Of a stretch of 21,682 nt of DNA, positions 9,401-16,771 are shown in pieces; within the stretch, counting starts at the first letter, position 1; every line of letters begins with the position of its first letter. The stretch spans positions 1 through 21,682 of the IMG/VR virus record IMGVR_UViG_3300043468_000126. The stretch is one strand, 5' to 3'. Source of the DNA: a virus. The notes below the pieces were generated by a model that searched no databases, was not told where the DNA came from, and saw only the letters and a list, made by a program, of their open reading frames with translations. The position numbers were made by a program, and so were the translations under genes.

Positions 9401-9755
9401 ACTTGTTCCAGGAACAGGTGTGTATGTTGGCAGCAAGTTTGTTCCCCCACAGTATAAATCTAAGGGAGGACTAATATCTGGAGTGTTGGGGAATAGCACA
9501 TTTGCTCGTGGCACAGATACAGTTCCTGCAATGCTTACTCCAGGAGAGTTTGTGATGAGCAAGTATGCTGTGCAGTCTTATGGTTTAGAAAAAATGAAGT
9601 CAATTAATAATGGATCATCAGTTGGCGACTCAGTGTATAATTATAGTATTAATGTTAATGTAGAGTCAGAAGCAAACCCTGATGAAATTGCAAGGGTTGT
9701 TATGACACAAATACGAAGCGTTGAATCACAAAAACTTAGGGGGACTAGAATCTAA
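405..9755 (+). CDS. Giant tail tape measure protein
   Basis: 3116 residues; it sets tail length and is packed inside the tail tube. The start is TTG 405, with AGAGG (392-396) 8 bases upstream and an in-frame TGA immediately before it. Residues about 190-480 look like the phage minor tail / TP901-type tape measure core. Hydrophobic stretches lie near 553-590 and 1506-1566, as expected for a protein that contacts the host membrane. Alanine-rich coiled coil occurs near 1215-1290, and a long charged helical region near 2530-2815. A motif typical of tape measure C-termini, DTVPA-L/M-LTPGE, is present twice: residues 697-707 and 3038-3048. SPSK motifs occur at 1056-1059 and 2917-2920. Before the C-terminus lies a KPTP repeat (2953-2972) and a doubled PGTGVY unit (2984-3019). 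The gene ends TAATG, overlapping the next start. I see no frameshift or internal stop. Confidence 0.95.
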   Translation: MADVNANIGINFDTSNALAQLRQLQAGLSRFNQSLTQGNVAAMNAQKGLNSQLMQAINATGKFVATQKEVATSTSSFTSALEKNQLSMREYFRYTVAAATANTKTFKGMFAQEREIINRARKDRVKLLQSQYIQMQAANGDMIKVLQVIPKHLQMAGGKYTDYATRMQMAAQRQQFLNQLLKQGSTQLLNFGKNTQWAGRQLMVGLTIPLSILGSTAAKTFMEMEQAVLKFTRVYGDMTTSGDATNKAVADIQRLGKEFTKYGIAVKDTMEMAASAAAMGLTGDALSAQVVQATRLSVLGQVEQQQALETTISLTNAFGLATEELAGKINFLNAVENQTVLSIEDLTIAIPKAGPVVKQLGGNVEDLAFFMTAMKEGGINASEGANALKSGLASMINPSKKSAEFLAELGINIKGIVNNNAGDLKGTVVGFARALDTLDPLNRARAIEQLFGKFQFARLSTLFQNVTKDSSQAARALGLAGASVEELAILSERELKRIEDSTGAKFKKAMENLKTQLVPVGKAFLEAVTPIVAFAGKILEKFNGLGDGTKKVITIMIGVIGGLAPVALMTFGILANGVANLIKFFAMLRGGIAKLNGQNNVLGGGFDYLTNQQIENLAETNALHTSHSQLISTFNVEKAAVDSLAAAYSNASSQARALASNSPGLFNTVPGPAGAVAGLPPKKFATGGVVPGSGNRDTVPALLTPGEVVITKQTAKENPELVAALQNGSVMKYSKGTGKSPFSSDIIAKLFEQLGLNSQTDRLRMPVGVLEKKYSAAGNLAPKEVNHGKNAAGEMGQDPDYLQSEFGRDSMDENIRVPLEKAGASAERASEVLVELESTLDEMVLAYDGTTSSWQTASDKALKAIEERTDLTNKEKEIIRQRIAPKKAQDFIIPSNPVVDVKPGRDGKPGEATMRDERTTEAYYAAEQKKRLKAKHPELSDDIDSMEFSHYPGSESMYGGRSNVESPVVNRTTVGPDGKTSKERLPLSEEQLAIIAKKRAEVEDYRIPKQEAELASIAPKIEASAEDKARAEAEGAKVGAAAADGVRGPQGTDAGSPSKKGIKAGREVADGIVQGMQEGEAAVSAQSSRLGSSAVPTAAETQAKVDKMDLGNKAFYDDIDTPEMRDERQILKSQDRQRRKLGATGTVGGSSSASTSSSATVSLTGRTEAAAEQLAVSTEQAATAQSQVVQQIKDESRSRVTVKGNTINIGKAREEADRLSNEASNAEASAAKLRTEAAKWEEVAAREDGKNIYTAENARALKKQADEAEIKAAELRIKAAEADIQATQLENGSATPNEIVANGTAEQGDGLRRIVDDTETTAESSEVVAGQTEELASVTQDAVNAQTENATNLSTGAQITNATTGNLNDVLQATDQTGFAQQDLAESSTNVANINEQIEAEKQRELERLKKYNAEQAALQAAENGIVPPGSQSQNDLNKNRMGSVEAYEEASNYTRDKNGHILFDPELDKDGKRQPTTLTESQIKKKKRGMRREKVGKFSGKVSGAAGTAAMVAGMAGAPPAVTAGLGAVATVAQFAPMIAGMTGPQGIVAALAAVAIGAYALNKKLEGTAIAIAKFTRSTTVSADMLKKIGEQTGKVGASELMNKRRGEGQLNTYVEVNRKSTMESAQFLEGEAGKALQNAFVANATKNGTQVAAEQFALQIAAAISDGTIAPELGQDIATQMGINLKDSVAGVRINLELRKLIGPNGEDLAKDPLEVRARIAQRSASLSEELVRKVNSKDRSEVGGNSKLSMFGTLGLIGAASGSDKTAALAVAGSSAIETAQAQADAMSMYYDEQLKTLKNELVATTNKEKQLEIQEKIVAMTKEQEAGMARLNNLVAAQISRQTSYASDIINQNKSKLFTGNNFLNDAARRQDAFFDAQKADVKAKYKGTAQEASAQRVLDLGARADEDKSFANKNEGRTFEAKINFLMQSGQMQPEQIETMMKIFKGDLKKMDTVLAVGMRLHGGAKMAELAGMLSGVDKKTAKRIMIQMSRKNPEEFDRVGKAIAVLQRSDGLEVDMQATIDTIGMPGLVELSNKLAALEALPDPIEKEAIIKFGIDNNVDMQGIIDNWDYYSKLKPEVRKEAFETYTTLFTTATSFKTQAEKDAWVKLQAENAAILKGDKGSAKYTAEYNTVIRLLTLDANGKPLPLNDFKAAAAWANKGVEAIFGSDPTIASKPGGPLDGGDKGSKKNPLDFLEELAMRIKNVRDGAFDATQPLKSMLAALNSKKAKKDISSLMDVFDGLQQRMLKMKVPKEFRDMIMGMSAEDFKAIANLKNEKAIFKFKKGKPRTKANIEGLTKTGDGLMRFYREAQIGEAQLVNKETVSEIADKEKAFRMLIASGVSATDALKHVEDAAVAAAIAAGTLGKEGSPERKAYIDDLKKASSELERFALRQKMIQANEEFKLLEQMPKLMTAMKAAGMSADQMAAALEDPALAKHLIEDLKDGKVDAKEIADFLNSIEAKKIIDIQVKYNAGKYGEAAQPGIDAAERLFAALESGIRNGVEGFSSPQNKIDVATIQKNNKLIAEAELKAAGFRHQIELINREIRGMERDIEMNYTRPIEEASEKISDMERELEMNPIFGNRAIGKLNDENTKLSNDLAIMANQAEKINERYDKQAEALQKVADINDGIIAQQQSQLDLADALTQGDISAAARAMQASRADQASRNQEGVMDALEQARTNELDGLRGAESGLSQLQISERQFVISQEIYKMENNPERLKIMADILALQDKIYDFEEGREAALLKIRDKEDAIYKINKEQLWPLEDSIADMQHQNDLAQRRLDIDVSNLTVLGKSRDQFEKIKAEIELSEVAAQNLTAVFGGMLAAIEAIRAKWAEVIAAIAAAQNAAAAQVVADGIKANADAAAEEVAADAAAAVDGSAGSKSDSAADAYAAALAKGHFESAAKAAAGVSPSKLALAESGAIGAASIASQLAAAQARLSASTTTSKPTPKPTPKPTPKPTPTPTPKKQVDPNPGIKPGTGVYSGSTFIPAQKLVPGTGVYVGSKFVPPQYKSKGGLISGVLGNSTFARGTDTVPAMLTPGEFVMSKYAVQSYGLEKMKSINNGSSVGDSVYNYSINVNVESEANPDEIARVVMTQIRSVESQKLRGTRI
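9261..9320 (+). repeat. Five tandem 12-bp units encoding KPTP linker
   Basis: Units at 9261, 9273, 9285, 9297 and 9309; the first two are identical (AAGCCTACACCA) and the others differ by one to three bases. They encode KPTP four times, then TPTP, inside the tape measure. Such proline/lysine linkers are extended and non-helical, so this probably separates the helical tape from the C-terminal domain. The unit number could vary between strains through slippage. Confidence 0.9.
9354..9461 (+). repeat. Tandem 54-bp duplication (PGTGVY units) in tape measure
   Basis: Two 18-residue units (residues 2984-3001 and 3002-3019) share PGTGVY-x-GS-x-F-[IV]-P-x-Q. The DNA copies have diverged, so the duplication is not recent. 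It precedes the C-terminal DTVPAMLTPGE motif. Role unknown; a small beta-rich spacer is possible. Confidence 0.8.
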
Positions 9756-10411
9756 TGGCAACTAACAATTACATGTCTGGAAGAAAGAAGTATTCTAGAC
9801 CACAGGCAATGCTATTTGCTGATAACCCTGGAACAAAGGTTGATGGTTTCTACATCCCAGACGGCAGTGAAATAGGGTCCTATACAGCCTCTGAAGGCTC
9901 CAATGGCGAGTTTTTAATACTTTCGGATGATAACAGATCAGACATTAATTTTAAGCCTACCAGAATTGAAAAAAGAGAAAGAATGATTAATGGCCGAATG
10001 AGGTCATATCATATTGCAGATAAACTACAGATAACAGCATCCTGGGATATGCTCCCATCAAGAGCATATGATACCAAGGCAGACTTTGATGCTAATGGAA
10101 ATGCAGATATGCTTAAGACCGCATCAAGGACAAACCCTTTAGAGTTTACAACAGATGGCGGAGCAGGCGGAGTAGAACTTCTTAATTGGTATGAAAATCA
10201 CAGAGGTTCTTTCTGGGTATATCTTTCTTACGATAAGTATACAAATTTTGAAGATACAGACACTAGCGAGATAGATAATAGATTTAATAATATTAATAAG
10301 TATAATGAGATAGTAGAAGTTTTTTTCTCAGACTTTAGTTATTCAGTTGTAAAAAGAAGCGGTTTAAACTTTGACTTTTGGAATGTGTCTCTTACACTGG
10401 AAGAGGCATAA
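9755..10411 (+). CDS. Distal tail-like protein (minor tail protein)
   Basis: 218 residues, starting in a TAATG overlap with the tape measure stop, with AGGGGG at 9738-9743 upstream. A gene in this position usually encodes the distal tail (Dit-type) protein that caps the tube end and joins it to the hub. The C-terminal part (EVFFSDFSYSVVKR, then FDFWNVSLTLEE) alternates hydrophobic and polar residues as in a beta-sandwich, and ends in a conserved-looking acidic strand. There is no signal peptide or membrane segment. Dit is inferred from gene order; a generic minor tail protein is the safe call. Confidence 0.6.
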   Translation: MATNNYMSGRKKYSRPQAMLFADNPGTKVDGFYIPDGSEIGSYTASEGSNGEFLILSDDNRSDINFKPTRIEKRERMINGRMRSYHIADKLQITASWDMLPSRAYDTKADFDANGNADMLKTASRTNPLEFTTDGGAGGVELLNWYENHRGSFWVYLSYDKYTNFEDTDTSEIDNRFNNINKYNEIVEVFFSDFSYSVVKRSGLNFDFWNVSLTLEEA

Positions 10412-13400
10412 TGTTTCAAGACAAAGATTTATTAAATTATATAGAGACAAACTCTTCAGTTCAAACAAGATCATCAGTAATTGCTGAATGGAACATGAAT
10501 ATAGCATCAAACATTAAGATGGTTGGAAACTATAGATACAGACCAACCCAGCAGGATTCTGCATACAGAACAATTCCAAATACTTTTGATCCATTAGAAT
10601 CTAGTACAAACGGTGTAAAATATTACACTGGTGCAACAGATGCAGACATAAAAATAGATGGTGGATTTGATGACGAAGGTATTCCAACATCCTTGTATCC
10701 AGCAAAAGATAAAATGAAGATGCTGTACTCTTTAGAAAATTGTTTTTCATATCAACGTCCACGCAGCGGAATCAATAAGGCAACATACCTTAATGGTAAA
10801 TTTTTACATAATCCAAATATCAATATGGCCAAGAGACCAAGATACTATATGCCAGATAAAAAGGATCCATTTAAATACTGGACATCTTTTAGAACAGAAA
10901 GTGGTATTGAGTATGGAGTTGCCAACAAGACAGTAAATGGAAAGAATAGAATAGAAGATGCTTGCCCATTCGTGGTTTATAAAGAGCAGATACCAGCAAA
11001 CAGAATAGTTGTAAAGATGCAAACAAATACTGGGGAGTTGGACTATGGAATATTCTCAAACTCTGCTGAAACATTTTTAGATCCCTACTTTGGAGAAAAC
11101 AATAGAACTACGCCTAACAACTGGAAAATTCAAGTATTAAAAAATAATAGTTGGGTAGACGCTAAGTCTTTTTCTAGCAGTGACAAAAGAAAAGACGGTA
11201 CAGCAATCATAGGATCTGATGGATACGTAGAATTGTCTTATGGATTAATAGTTCCAGTCGCATACTCAGATACATTTAATTTTATTAAAGAGATTTCCTC
11301 TGTACTACTAAGGCCAGAGTCTGCAAATGAAGGAGATGCATTTTTGGTTGTACCAAATAGTACATCTTTAGGTACATTCCACATATGGAGTAGGGGTGCC
11401 TGGAAAACCTTTACACCAACATACGGGTGGTCCCTTGAAGATTCAGTTGTCAGTGGACTCACAAGTTTTGTAACAGATCTAACAAACCCACCATCTTTTG
11501 TTGCTAATAATGTTACAAAATATAAAGAGTTTGAATATATTTCTGGCATCAGAATAGTTGTTGACTCAATGAATAAGTTTGATTCTACTTTTGATTTAAT
11601 TGAAATATCTCCAAGGCTAACAGCAGACTTAAGCGATAGGGTAATGAAATACTCTGTAAACAAGAGTGCTTCTGATTTAGGAGTAAGCGGATTGCCAGTA
11701 GGACAACTACTCGCCTCAACAGGATCGATTTCACTATTTGATTTTGACGATGCTTTTCATTCAGATAACCCAACAAGCATAATTAGTAGATATGTTTCAA
11801 AAAACATTCAAATAAAACTATATGAAGTTATAACAGATACACAGGGCATTGAATACTACATGCCAATAAAAACGATGTACGCAGATGGGTTTCCAAAACT
11901 AAATAATCAATCAAAAGAAGTTTCAATAGAACTTAGAGATTTATATTTTTATTTTGAATCACAGACTGCACCACAAATGCTACTGACTAATGCCTCTGTA
12001 AGTTCTGCAGTTTCTATACTTCTTGATTCAATAGGATTTTCTAATTATGTTTTTAAAAGAGTAGAGGGCGAATCAGAAGTAATAATACCATACTTTTTTA
12101 TTCCTCCAGAAAAAAGTGTTGCAAAGGTTTTAGAGGATATTGCCATATCAACTCAGACTGCAATGTTTTTTGATGAATACAATAACTTTGTTATGATGAG
12201 CAAAGATTATATAATGCCGTCATTAGATCAAAGACCAACAGACCTTACGCTTTATGGAACTACAGACTTTAGTGATGATGGAGTATTAAAAAATAAAAAA
12301 TCAAATAGCAAACTTTCTAATATTATAGAAATAACATCACAAGATAATGAAGTGTATAACGATGGGAAAATTGTATATACAACAAGATATATACAGAGAT
12401 CTCTAGGAAGCATAAAGCAGGCAAGCCTTATAGATAATGAAAAAACTTGGATATACAAGCCAGTGCTTCTTTGGGAAGTTCAGGGAACTCAAAATACAAA
12501 ATCTATCAATGGCGAAGTTGGAAACCAATCAACATATATGCTAAGTGCAATACCATTAAACTCAAACCTTTCTGAAAGTTTACCATCTGTAAAAAATAAT
12601 AGGCTTGTAGACAATATAATGGACCTTGGAGAAGGAGTTTACTGGATAACTAGGTATAACGGATACTTCTACTCAAACGGAGAAATTATTAAGTATGATG
12701 CGGTTCAGTACAATATTTCTGGTACTGGAGATGTCTGGATCAATAATGTTCAAGAGTACGATAAGTATTTTTCATCTTTGCCGTTTAATGGAAAGATATA
12801 TCCAACAGGACTAGTTAGAATTTATGCAGAGCCAAATTACGAAGAAATTTCTGGTGTATATAAACTTAAGAATGGTCCAGTTTCAAAGCATGGAAGAGGT
12901 CAGTTCGGAACGCCAGTTTCTGAGCATGGGGCAGGTTTAAACCCTTATTGGTCAAACAATTCTAATGTTCGTGGATGCACGATGCAGTCAAAGTACTTAT
13001 TTGATTTAAACCAAACAGCACCTGTAACTACTGTTGGCCCAGCAGGAATAAACAATACTCTTGCACAAAAAACATCAAGAAATGGTATTATAAAAAACTT
13101 CTTAGCATCAAAATATATCTCTGAGTCAGAAGTAAACGGAATGCTATCTACACAGGCAGGTACTGTACAGTCTTCGGCTTTAGTCATGAACGGTCCAGGG
13201 TTTACTACAACAGAGTCGCCAGTTGATTTTGTTTCTTACGTTTATAAAAAATTAGAAAACAAGTATAAGCATTTTGGGACTAGAATGAGAATTGTAGGCA
13301 AGGTTGAAAATGATGCAAATCGTGGACAAACTCCAGTAGGTGCATCAACATACTTTACTGTTCCAGGGACAACTCCAGAAAAAAGTATCAGTATCGTTGG

Positions 13401-14688
13401 AGGTTCTGGAGGGTTAGCAGTAATGATTAACCCAGAAAGTAATAACGGATACTACTTTGAAATTATCGCTTTGGGTGCCAACAACCTTAATGAGTCTGAG
13501 AAAAAAAATGTAAACAACGTAATGTTTTACAAGGTTAAGGCATCTGGAACTAATGCAATTCCTATCAAGTTGTATGAAGGACTAACAAATATTGTTGTAG
13601 ACGATGGAAGATTTACTGGTCAATACAGAATGTCAACAGAAGAAAACCCAACAGTCTTTGACCTGTCCGTTGAGTACCAAGATATTGGAACAAGAAGAAG
13701 GTTTTTCTTATATATAAATAACAATCTAATTGCAACAGTTGACGACGAAGAGCCATTGCCAGCATACAACAATATGGCCCTTTTTGTTCGTGGATCATCT
13801 AGGGTAATGTTTGAAAATATATATGCACTTGCAAATAATTACTCGCAAAATACTGCATTTAAGATTAATGCTCCAATAGCCTCAGCCTTTGGTGATTCTG
13901 AAATAAATGCAAACGATTCATTTATGAAGTATGCGATGAGTGGTGTCGTGCAAGGAACTTATCTTGCAGGAATAAGTTCTGCCGAGCCACCTGCATTTAG
14001 TATGTACTTTGAAGAGTTTGGAACAATAATGAGAGAGGCTGCATCATTTAATATTAAGTATGACAAGGCCTATCCAGCACTATACGCAAAACTCTCTCCT
14101 ACATTTAACAGAATTAAAGGCTATTCAATTTCTGGATTTACAGCGGGATCATACGGAGCAGAGTTTTTAGTTTTTAACTCAACAGACACTGCCTTAAGTT
14201 TAGATGAAAGTAGTGGAAATTACTTAAGAATTCAGGGAATTGCTTTTAGCCAGCAATCTGACAACGACTTAACAGTTGATGAGTATTTTGCAAAGAATAG
14301 TAATTTGGCAGATCCAGAGACCATTGATTCATCTTTAGTCTCATACCCATTTAAAGTTGCAAAAGATTATGAGGATATAAAATTAAGCCGTATGTCTTAC
14401 GGCAAAAAAGACTTTAGTCTAGAAGTTCCATATATTCAGTCTCATGACGCAGCAGAAAACCTAATGTCTTGGGTTATTAAAAAAATAATGAAACCAAGAA
14501 GATCGATGGGTGTTAAGATATTTGCAAACCCTATGATCCAACTTGGAGATATTGTTTCCGTAGACTATGTTGATAATGGTATAGATATGGTTTCATCAGT
14601 AGAAAAACGATTTGTTGTGTATAATATAGAGTATGCAAGAGAAAACGATGGTCCAACAATGACAGTATTTTTAAGTGAGGTCGTTTAA
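10411..14688 (+). CDS. Large tail hub / tail-tip protein with lectin-like insert
   Basis: 1425 residues. I chose ATG 10411 (TAATG overlap, AAGAGG 10401-10406 upstream) over ATG 10378, which would overlap the previous gene by 34 bases. Residues about 407-632 resemble a tail hub (gp27/Tal-type) core: a strand-rich part, then SAVSILLDSIGF (from 533) and the IPPEKSVAKVLEDIA helix (from 565). HGRGQFGT (827-834) is followed by a similar SEHGAG. Residues about 928-1146 look like a concanavalin/LamG-type jelly roll. The last ~100 residues return to hub style, with NPMIQLGDIVSVDY near 1373. Together these suggest a hub that also binds surface glycans. No peptidase or muramidase motif was recognised. 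Structural role is well supported; domain borders are approximate. Confidence 0.8.
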   Translation: MFQDKDLLNYIETNSSVQTRSSVIAEWNMNIASNIKMVGNYRYRPTQQDSAYRTIPNTFDPLESSTNGVKYYTGATDADIKIDGGFDDEGIPTSLYPAKDKMKMLYSLENCFSYQRPRSGINKATYLNGKFLHNPNINMAKRPRYYMPDKKDPFKYWTSFRTESGIEYGVANKTVNGKNRIEDACPFVVYKEQIPANRIVVKMQTNTGELDYGIFSNSAETFLDPYFGENNRTTPNNWKIQVLKNNSWVDAKSFSSSDKRKDGTAIIGSDGYVELSYGLIVPVAYSDTFNFIKEISSVLLRPESANEGDAFLVVPNSTSLGTFHIWSRGAWKTFTPTYGWSLEDSVVSGLTSFVTDLTNPPSFVANNVTKYKEFEYISGIRIVVDSMNKFDSTFDLIEISPRLTADLSDRVMKYSVNKSASDLGVSGLPVGQLLASTGSISLFDFDDAFHSDNPTSIISRYVSKNIQIKLYEVITDTQGIEYYMPIKTMYADGFPKLNNQSKEVSIELRDLYFYFESQTAPQMLLTNASVSSAVSILLDSIGFSNYVFKRVEGESEVIIPYFFIPPEKSVAKVLEDIAISTQTAMFFDEYNNFVMMSKDYIMPSLDQRPTDLTLYGTTDFSDDGVLKNKKSNSKLSNIIEITSQDNEVYNDGKIVYTTRYIQRSLGSIKQASLIDNEKTWIYKPVLLWEVQGTQNTKSINGEVGNQSTYMLSAIPLNSNLSESLPSVKNNRLVDNIMDLGEGVYWITRYNGYFYSNGEIIKYDAVQYNISGTGDVWINNVQEYDKYFSSLPFNGKIYPTGLVRIYAEPNYEEISGVYKLKNGPVSKHGRGQFGTPVSEHGAGLNPYWSNNSNVRGCTMQSKYLFDLNQTAPVTTVGPAGINNTLAQKTSRNGIIKNFLASKYISESEVNGMLSTQAGTVQSSALVMNGPGFTTTESPVDFVSYVYKKLENKYKHFGTRMRIVGKVENDANRGQTPVGASTYFTVPGTTPEKSISIVGGSGGLAVMINPESNNGYYFEIIALGANNLNESEKKNVNNVMFYKVKASGTNAIPIKLYEGLTNIVVDDGRFTGQYRMSTEENPTVFDLSVEYQDIGTRRRFFLYINNNLIATVDDEEPLPAYNNMALFVRGSSRVMFENIYALANNYSQNTAFKINAPIASAFGDSEINANDSFMKYAMSGVVQGTYLAGISSAEPPAFSMYFEEFGTIMREAASFNIKYDKAYPALYAKLSPTFNRIKGYSISGFTAGSYGAEFLVFNSTDTALSLDESSGNYLRIQGIAFSQQSDNDLTVDEYFAKNSNLADPETIDSSLVSYPFKVAKDYEDIKLSRMSYGKKDFSLEVPYIQSHDAAENLMSWVIKKIMKPRRSMGVKIFANPMIQLGDIVSVDYVDNGIDMVSSVEKRFVVYNIEYARENDGPTMTVFLSEVV

Positions 14689-15182
14689 TGACAACGGATT
14701 CAGTAGCAAATCAATCAAAGCCAGACATAAAGTCATCCTCTTTAGCATCAGTTAAGTCTGCAACGCCAGAACTAATTGCTTTGAGCAATCCTCCAATGGA
14801 CATAGACATCATGGCAGATATGATTTTTGAAAATATTGGGGGACAAGAATTAATAAATATATCAAGAAGTGACACAATCAATGGCCAAGATGTAATCTAT
14901 AGCCCTTTAAAAAACCTTAAAGATCTGTATATTCAGTACAACCCTAATAATATAATAAAACTAGAAAGCACTGCAGATACATACTTTAAGAATTTTCCAA
15001 TAAGGCTAGAGTCAAAGTTACCTCCTTACGGGACAGGGCCAAGTGGAGAGGTTGTATATTTAGACCCCGTTACTGGAGATCTTGTCATAAATGTTTCTTC
15101 CCTTGACCCTGATGAGCAGGTTGATGTTCAGATACTAAACAGTGGAGAGACACTTAATGGTACAATATATGGTGAGGTATAA
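14688..15182 (+). CDS. Small tail-associated protein
   Basis: 164 residues, TAATG-coupled to the hub gene, with GTGAGG (14675-14680) 7 bases upstream. The serine/lysine-rich N-terminus looks disordered. The middle (IADMIFENIGGQELINISRSD from a slightly longer stretch, then INGQDVIYSPLKNL) looks like a short conserved helical block. The C-terminal half is proline/glycine rich and beta-like. I recognise the style from small actinophage tail-operon proteins but know no function. Its place between the hub and a fibre-like protein suggests a connector or tail-tip component. Confidence 0.65.
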   Translation: MTTDSVANQSKPDIKSSSLASVKSATPELIALSNPPMDIDIMADMIFENIGGQELINISRSDTINGQDVIYSPLKNLKDLYIQYNPNNIIKLESTADTYFKNFPIRLESKLPPYGTGPSGEVVYLDPVTGDLVINVSSLDPDEQVDVQILNSGETLNGTIYGEV

Positions 15183-15185
15183 AAA

Positions 15186-16322
15186 ATGATAACTAATACA
15201 GGTAAGAATATTTTAGCCAAATATCTTGTTGGACAGGCCCCAGCATATGCATCATACATTGCTATTGGCTGTGGAGCAAAACCACTACCTGCTGATGGAG
15301 TTCTTGGAGACTACTCTGCAAAAAAATCTTTAGATTTTGAAATGTTTCGTGTACCAATAACATCTCGTGGATATGTTACTGAAAACGGACAATCAAAAAT
15401 TGTTTTTACAGCAGAACTTCCAACAGCAGAAAGATATGAGATAACTGAAGTAGGCGTTTGGTCAGCAGGGGCAAACCCAACTGCAGGATCCTATGATAGC
15501 AAAACAATATATTCTTTTAGCGGAACAGAAAACTGGGAATACCATAACCAAAATGGTGCTGTAGCAATTCTTCCAATTTATGAACCATTAGACTCAGGAT
15601 CAAATCCTCCTAACAATATTATCAGTACAAGTAGTCAAGTTTTTCAAACTAACGCAGATAATAGAATTTTTACAAATCAGGAAAGATCGTCACGGTATGA
15701 AAGATGTAGATTCTTAAACAATATTATGGTTATAAGAGGAGACATGACAAACCTGTCACTTACTAGCGGAGTTGTTGGTGTTCCAAATGGGTCAAGTCAC
15801 ATACACTTGACTGGAGCAAATGTTGACTTTAATAAAAATGCTCCAACAGATCAACTTAAACTTGCTTTTTCTGTTATAAATAAAGATGGAGAATCAGAGG
15901 TACAGCCAGACGAAGTTAGAATTGTTGTTGAATTTTCTGATACGGATGAGGCAAACTCTACAAACTCTCAGTATGCAAGGCATCAAATAGTCTTAAAGGA
16001 TACAGATCCAACTGTTGATTTTGCAACAGGACGATATTTTGTATCTTCAGTAGAACTTCAAGATTTAATTAAGACATCTGGTTTTACTTGGAACGTTGTA
16101 GACACTGTAAAGTTTTATGTTTCGGTAATAAAAAACAATGTTGCTTCAAGTGACTACTATGTTTGCTTGGATGCTCTAAGACTAGAAAATGTGACATCCT
16201 CTAACCCTGTATACGGGCTATCTGGATACTCTGTGATAAAAAATTTAAATGCAGAGCCAATAATTAAAAATGCTAATACAACAAATCACATTGAGTTTAG
16301 GTTTGGAATGGATGTTCTTTAA
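15186..16322 (+). CDS. Tail fibre / receptor-binding-like minor tail protein
   Basis: 378 residues; GGTGAGG (15171-15177) lies 8 bases before ATG 15186. The N-terminus (TNTGKNILAKYL, then ASYIAIGCGA) and the block ending YEITEVGVWS resemble the attachment domain of tail-collar or fibre proteins. From about residue 200 the chain becomes a long beta-rich domain ending in YVCLDALRLENV, a pattern like carbohydrate-binding jelly rolls in which a late strand carries an aspartate. The likely role is host-surface recognition; this is inference from layout and fold style. Confidence 0.6.
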   Translation: MITNTGKNILAKYLVGQAPAYASYIAIGCGAKPLPADGVLGDYSAKKSLDFEMFRVPITSRGYVTENGQSKIVFTAELPTAERYEITEVGVWSAGANPTAGSYDSKTIYSFSGTENWEYHNQNGAVAILPIYEPLDSGSNPPNNIISTSSQVFQTNADNRIFTNQERSSRYERCRFLNNIMVIRGDMTNLSLTSGVVGVPNGSSHIHLTGANVDFNKNAPTDQLKLAFSVINKDGESEVQPDEVRIVVEFSDTDEANSTNSQYARHQIVLKDTDPTVDFATGRYFVSSVELQDLIKTSGFTWNVVDTVKFYVSVIKNNVASSDYYVCLDALRLENVTSSNPVYGLSGYSVIKNLNAEPIIKNANTTNHIEFRFGMDVL

Positions 16323-16753
16323 TGTCAAACCCAGTTGTTAAAAAGGTTGTTATAAAAAAAGAAGACCTTCCAGCATTTAATGGAACAGAGCAAAACTATT
16401 TAGTTAGATATAGGATAGTGTCTGAAGACAGAAACAGGACATCTCACTGGTCTCCATACTACTCTGTTACTACTCCAACAGTGGCACAGGTTGCTTGCTC
16501 AGTAACTGTTTTATCAAATGTTATTAACATGGTTTGGCAGAATCCAACATCCACGACATTTCAGCAATACGATGTATATATAAAGACAAATATAGAGGAC
16601 TGGACCTATCTGTCTAGTTCTTCTTCAACCCAATTTTCTACACTCGTCCCAACAGGAATATCTTCTTTTCAGGTTGCAGTTCAGGTGCCTACATATCCAA
16701 AAAAATATTTCACAAATGCTGCAATTTTTACATCAACACAGATAGCCGTTTAG
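16322..16753 (+). CDS. Fibronectin type III-like tail protein
   Basis: 143 residues, TAATG overlap with the gene before. The N-terminal block LVRYRIVSEDRNRTSHWSP and the following alternating strands (VINMVWQNP, YDVYIKT, FQVAVQVP) look like a fibronectin type III domain, a common decoration of phage tails that assists surface binding or stability. It ends with TAG rather than the TAA used by most genes here, and that stop sits directly in front of the next promoter. Fold call is by eye. Confidence 0.6.
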   Translation: MSNPVVKKVVIKKEDLPAFNGTEQNYLVRYRIVSEDRNRTSHWSPYYSVTTPTVAQVACSVTVLSNVINMVWQNPTSTTFQQYDVYIKTNIEDWTYLSSSSSTQFSTLVPTGISSFQVAVQVPTYPKKYFTNAAIFTSTQIAV

Positions 16754-16762
16754 TGGTATAAT
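16754..16762 (+). promoter_or_regulatory. Extended -10 promoter, probably giving a leaderless mRNA
   Basis: TGGTATAAT, with the hexamer at 16757-16762, starts just after the stop codon of the gene before. TCAACA at 16733-16738, 18 bases upstream, matches the -35 consensus at 4 of 6 positions. The predicted start of transcription (about 16769) is three bases before ATG 16772, and there is no ribosome-binding site, so translation is probably leaderless. GTATA and TATAC (16756-16760, 16766-16770) form an inverted repeat overlapping the -10, a possible operator. Confidence 0.65.
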
Positions 16763-16771
16763 TAATATACT

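Noticed and set aside
10378-10411. Upstream ATG 10378 for the hub gene
   Set aside because: It would overlap the previous coding region by 34 bases; ATG 10411 has a TAATG overlap and an SD.
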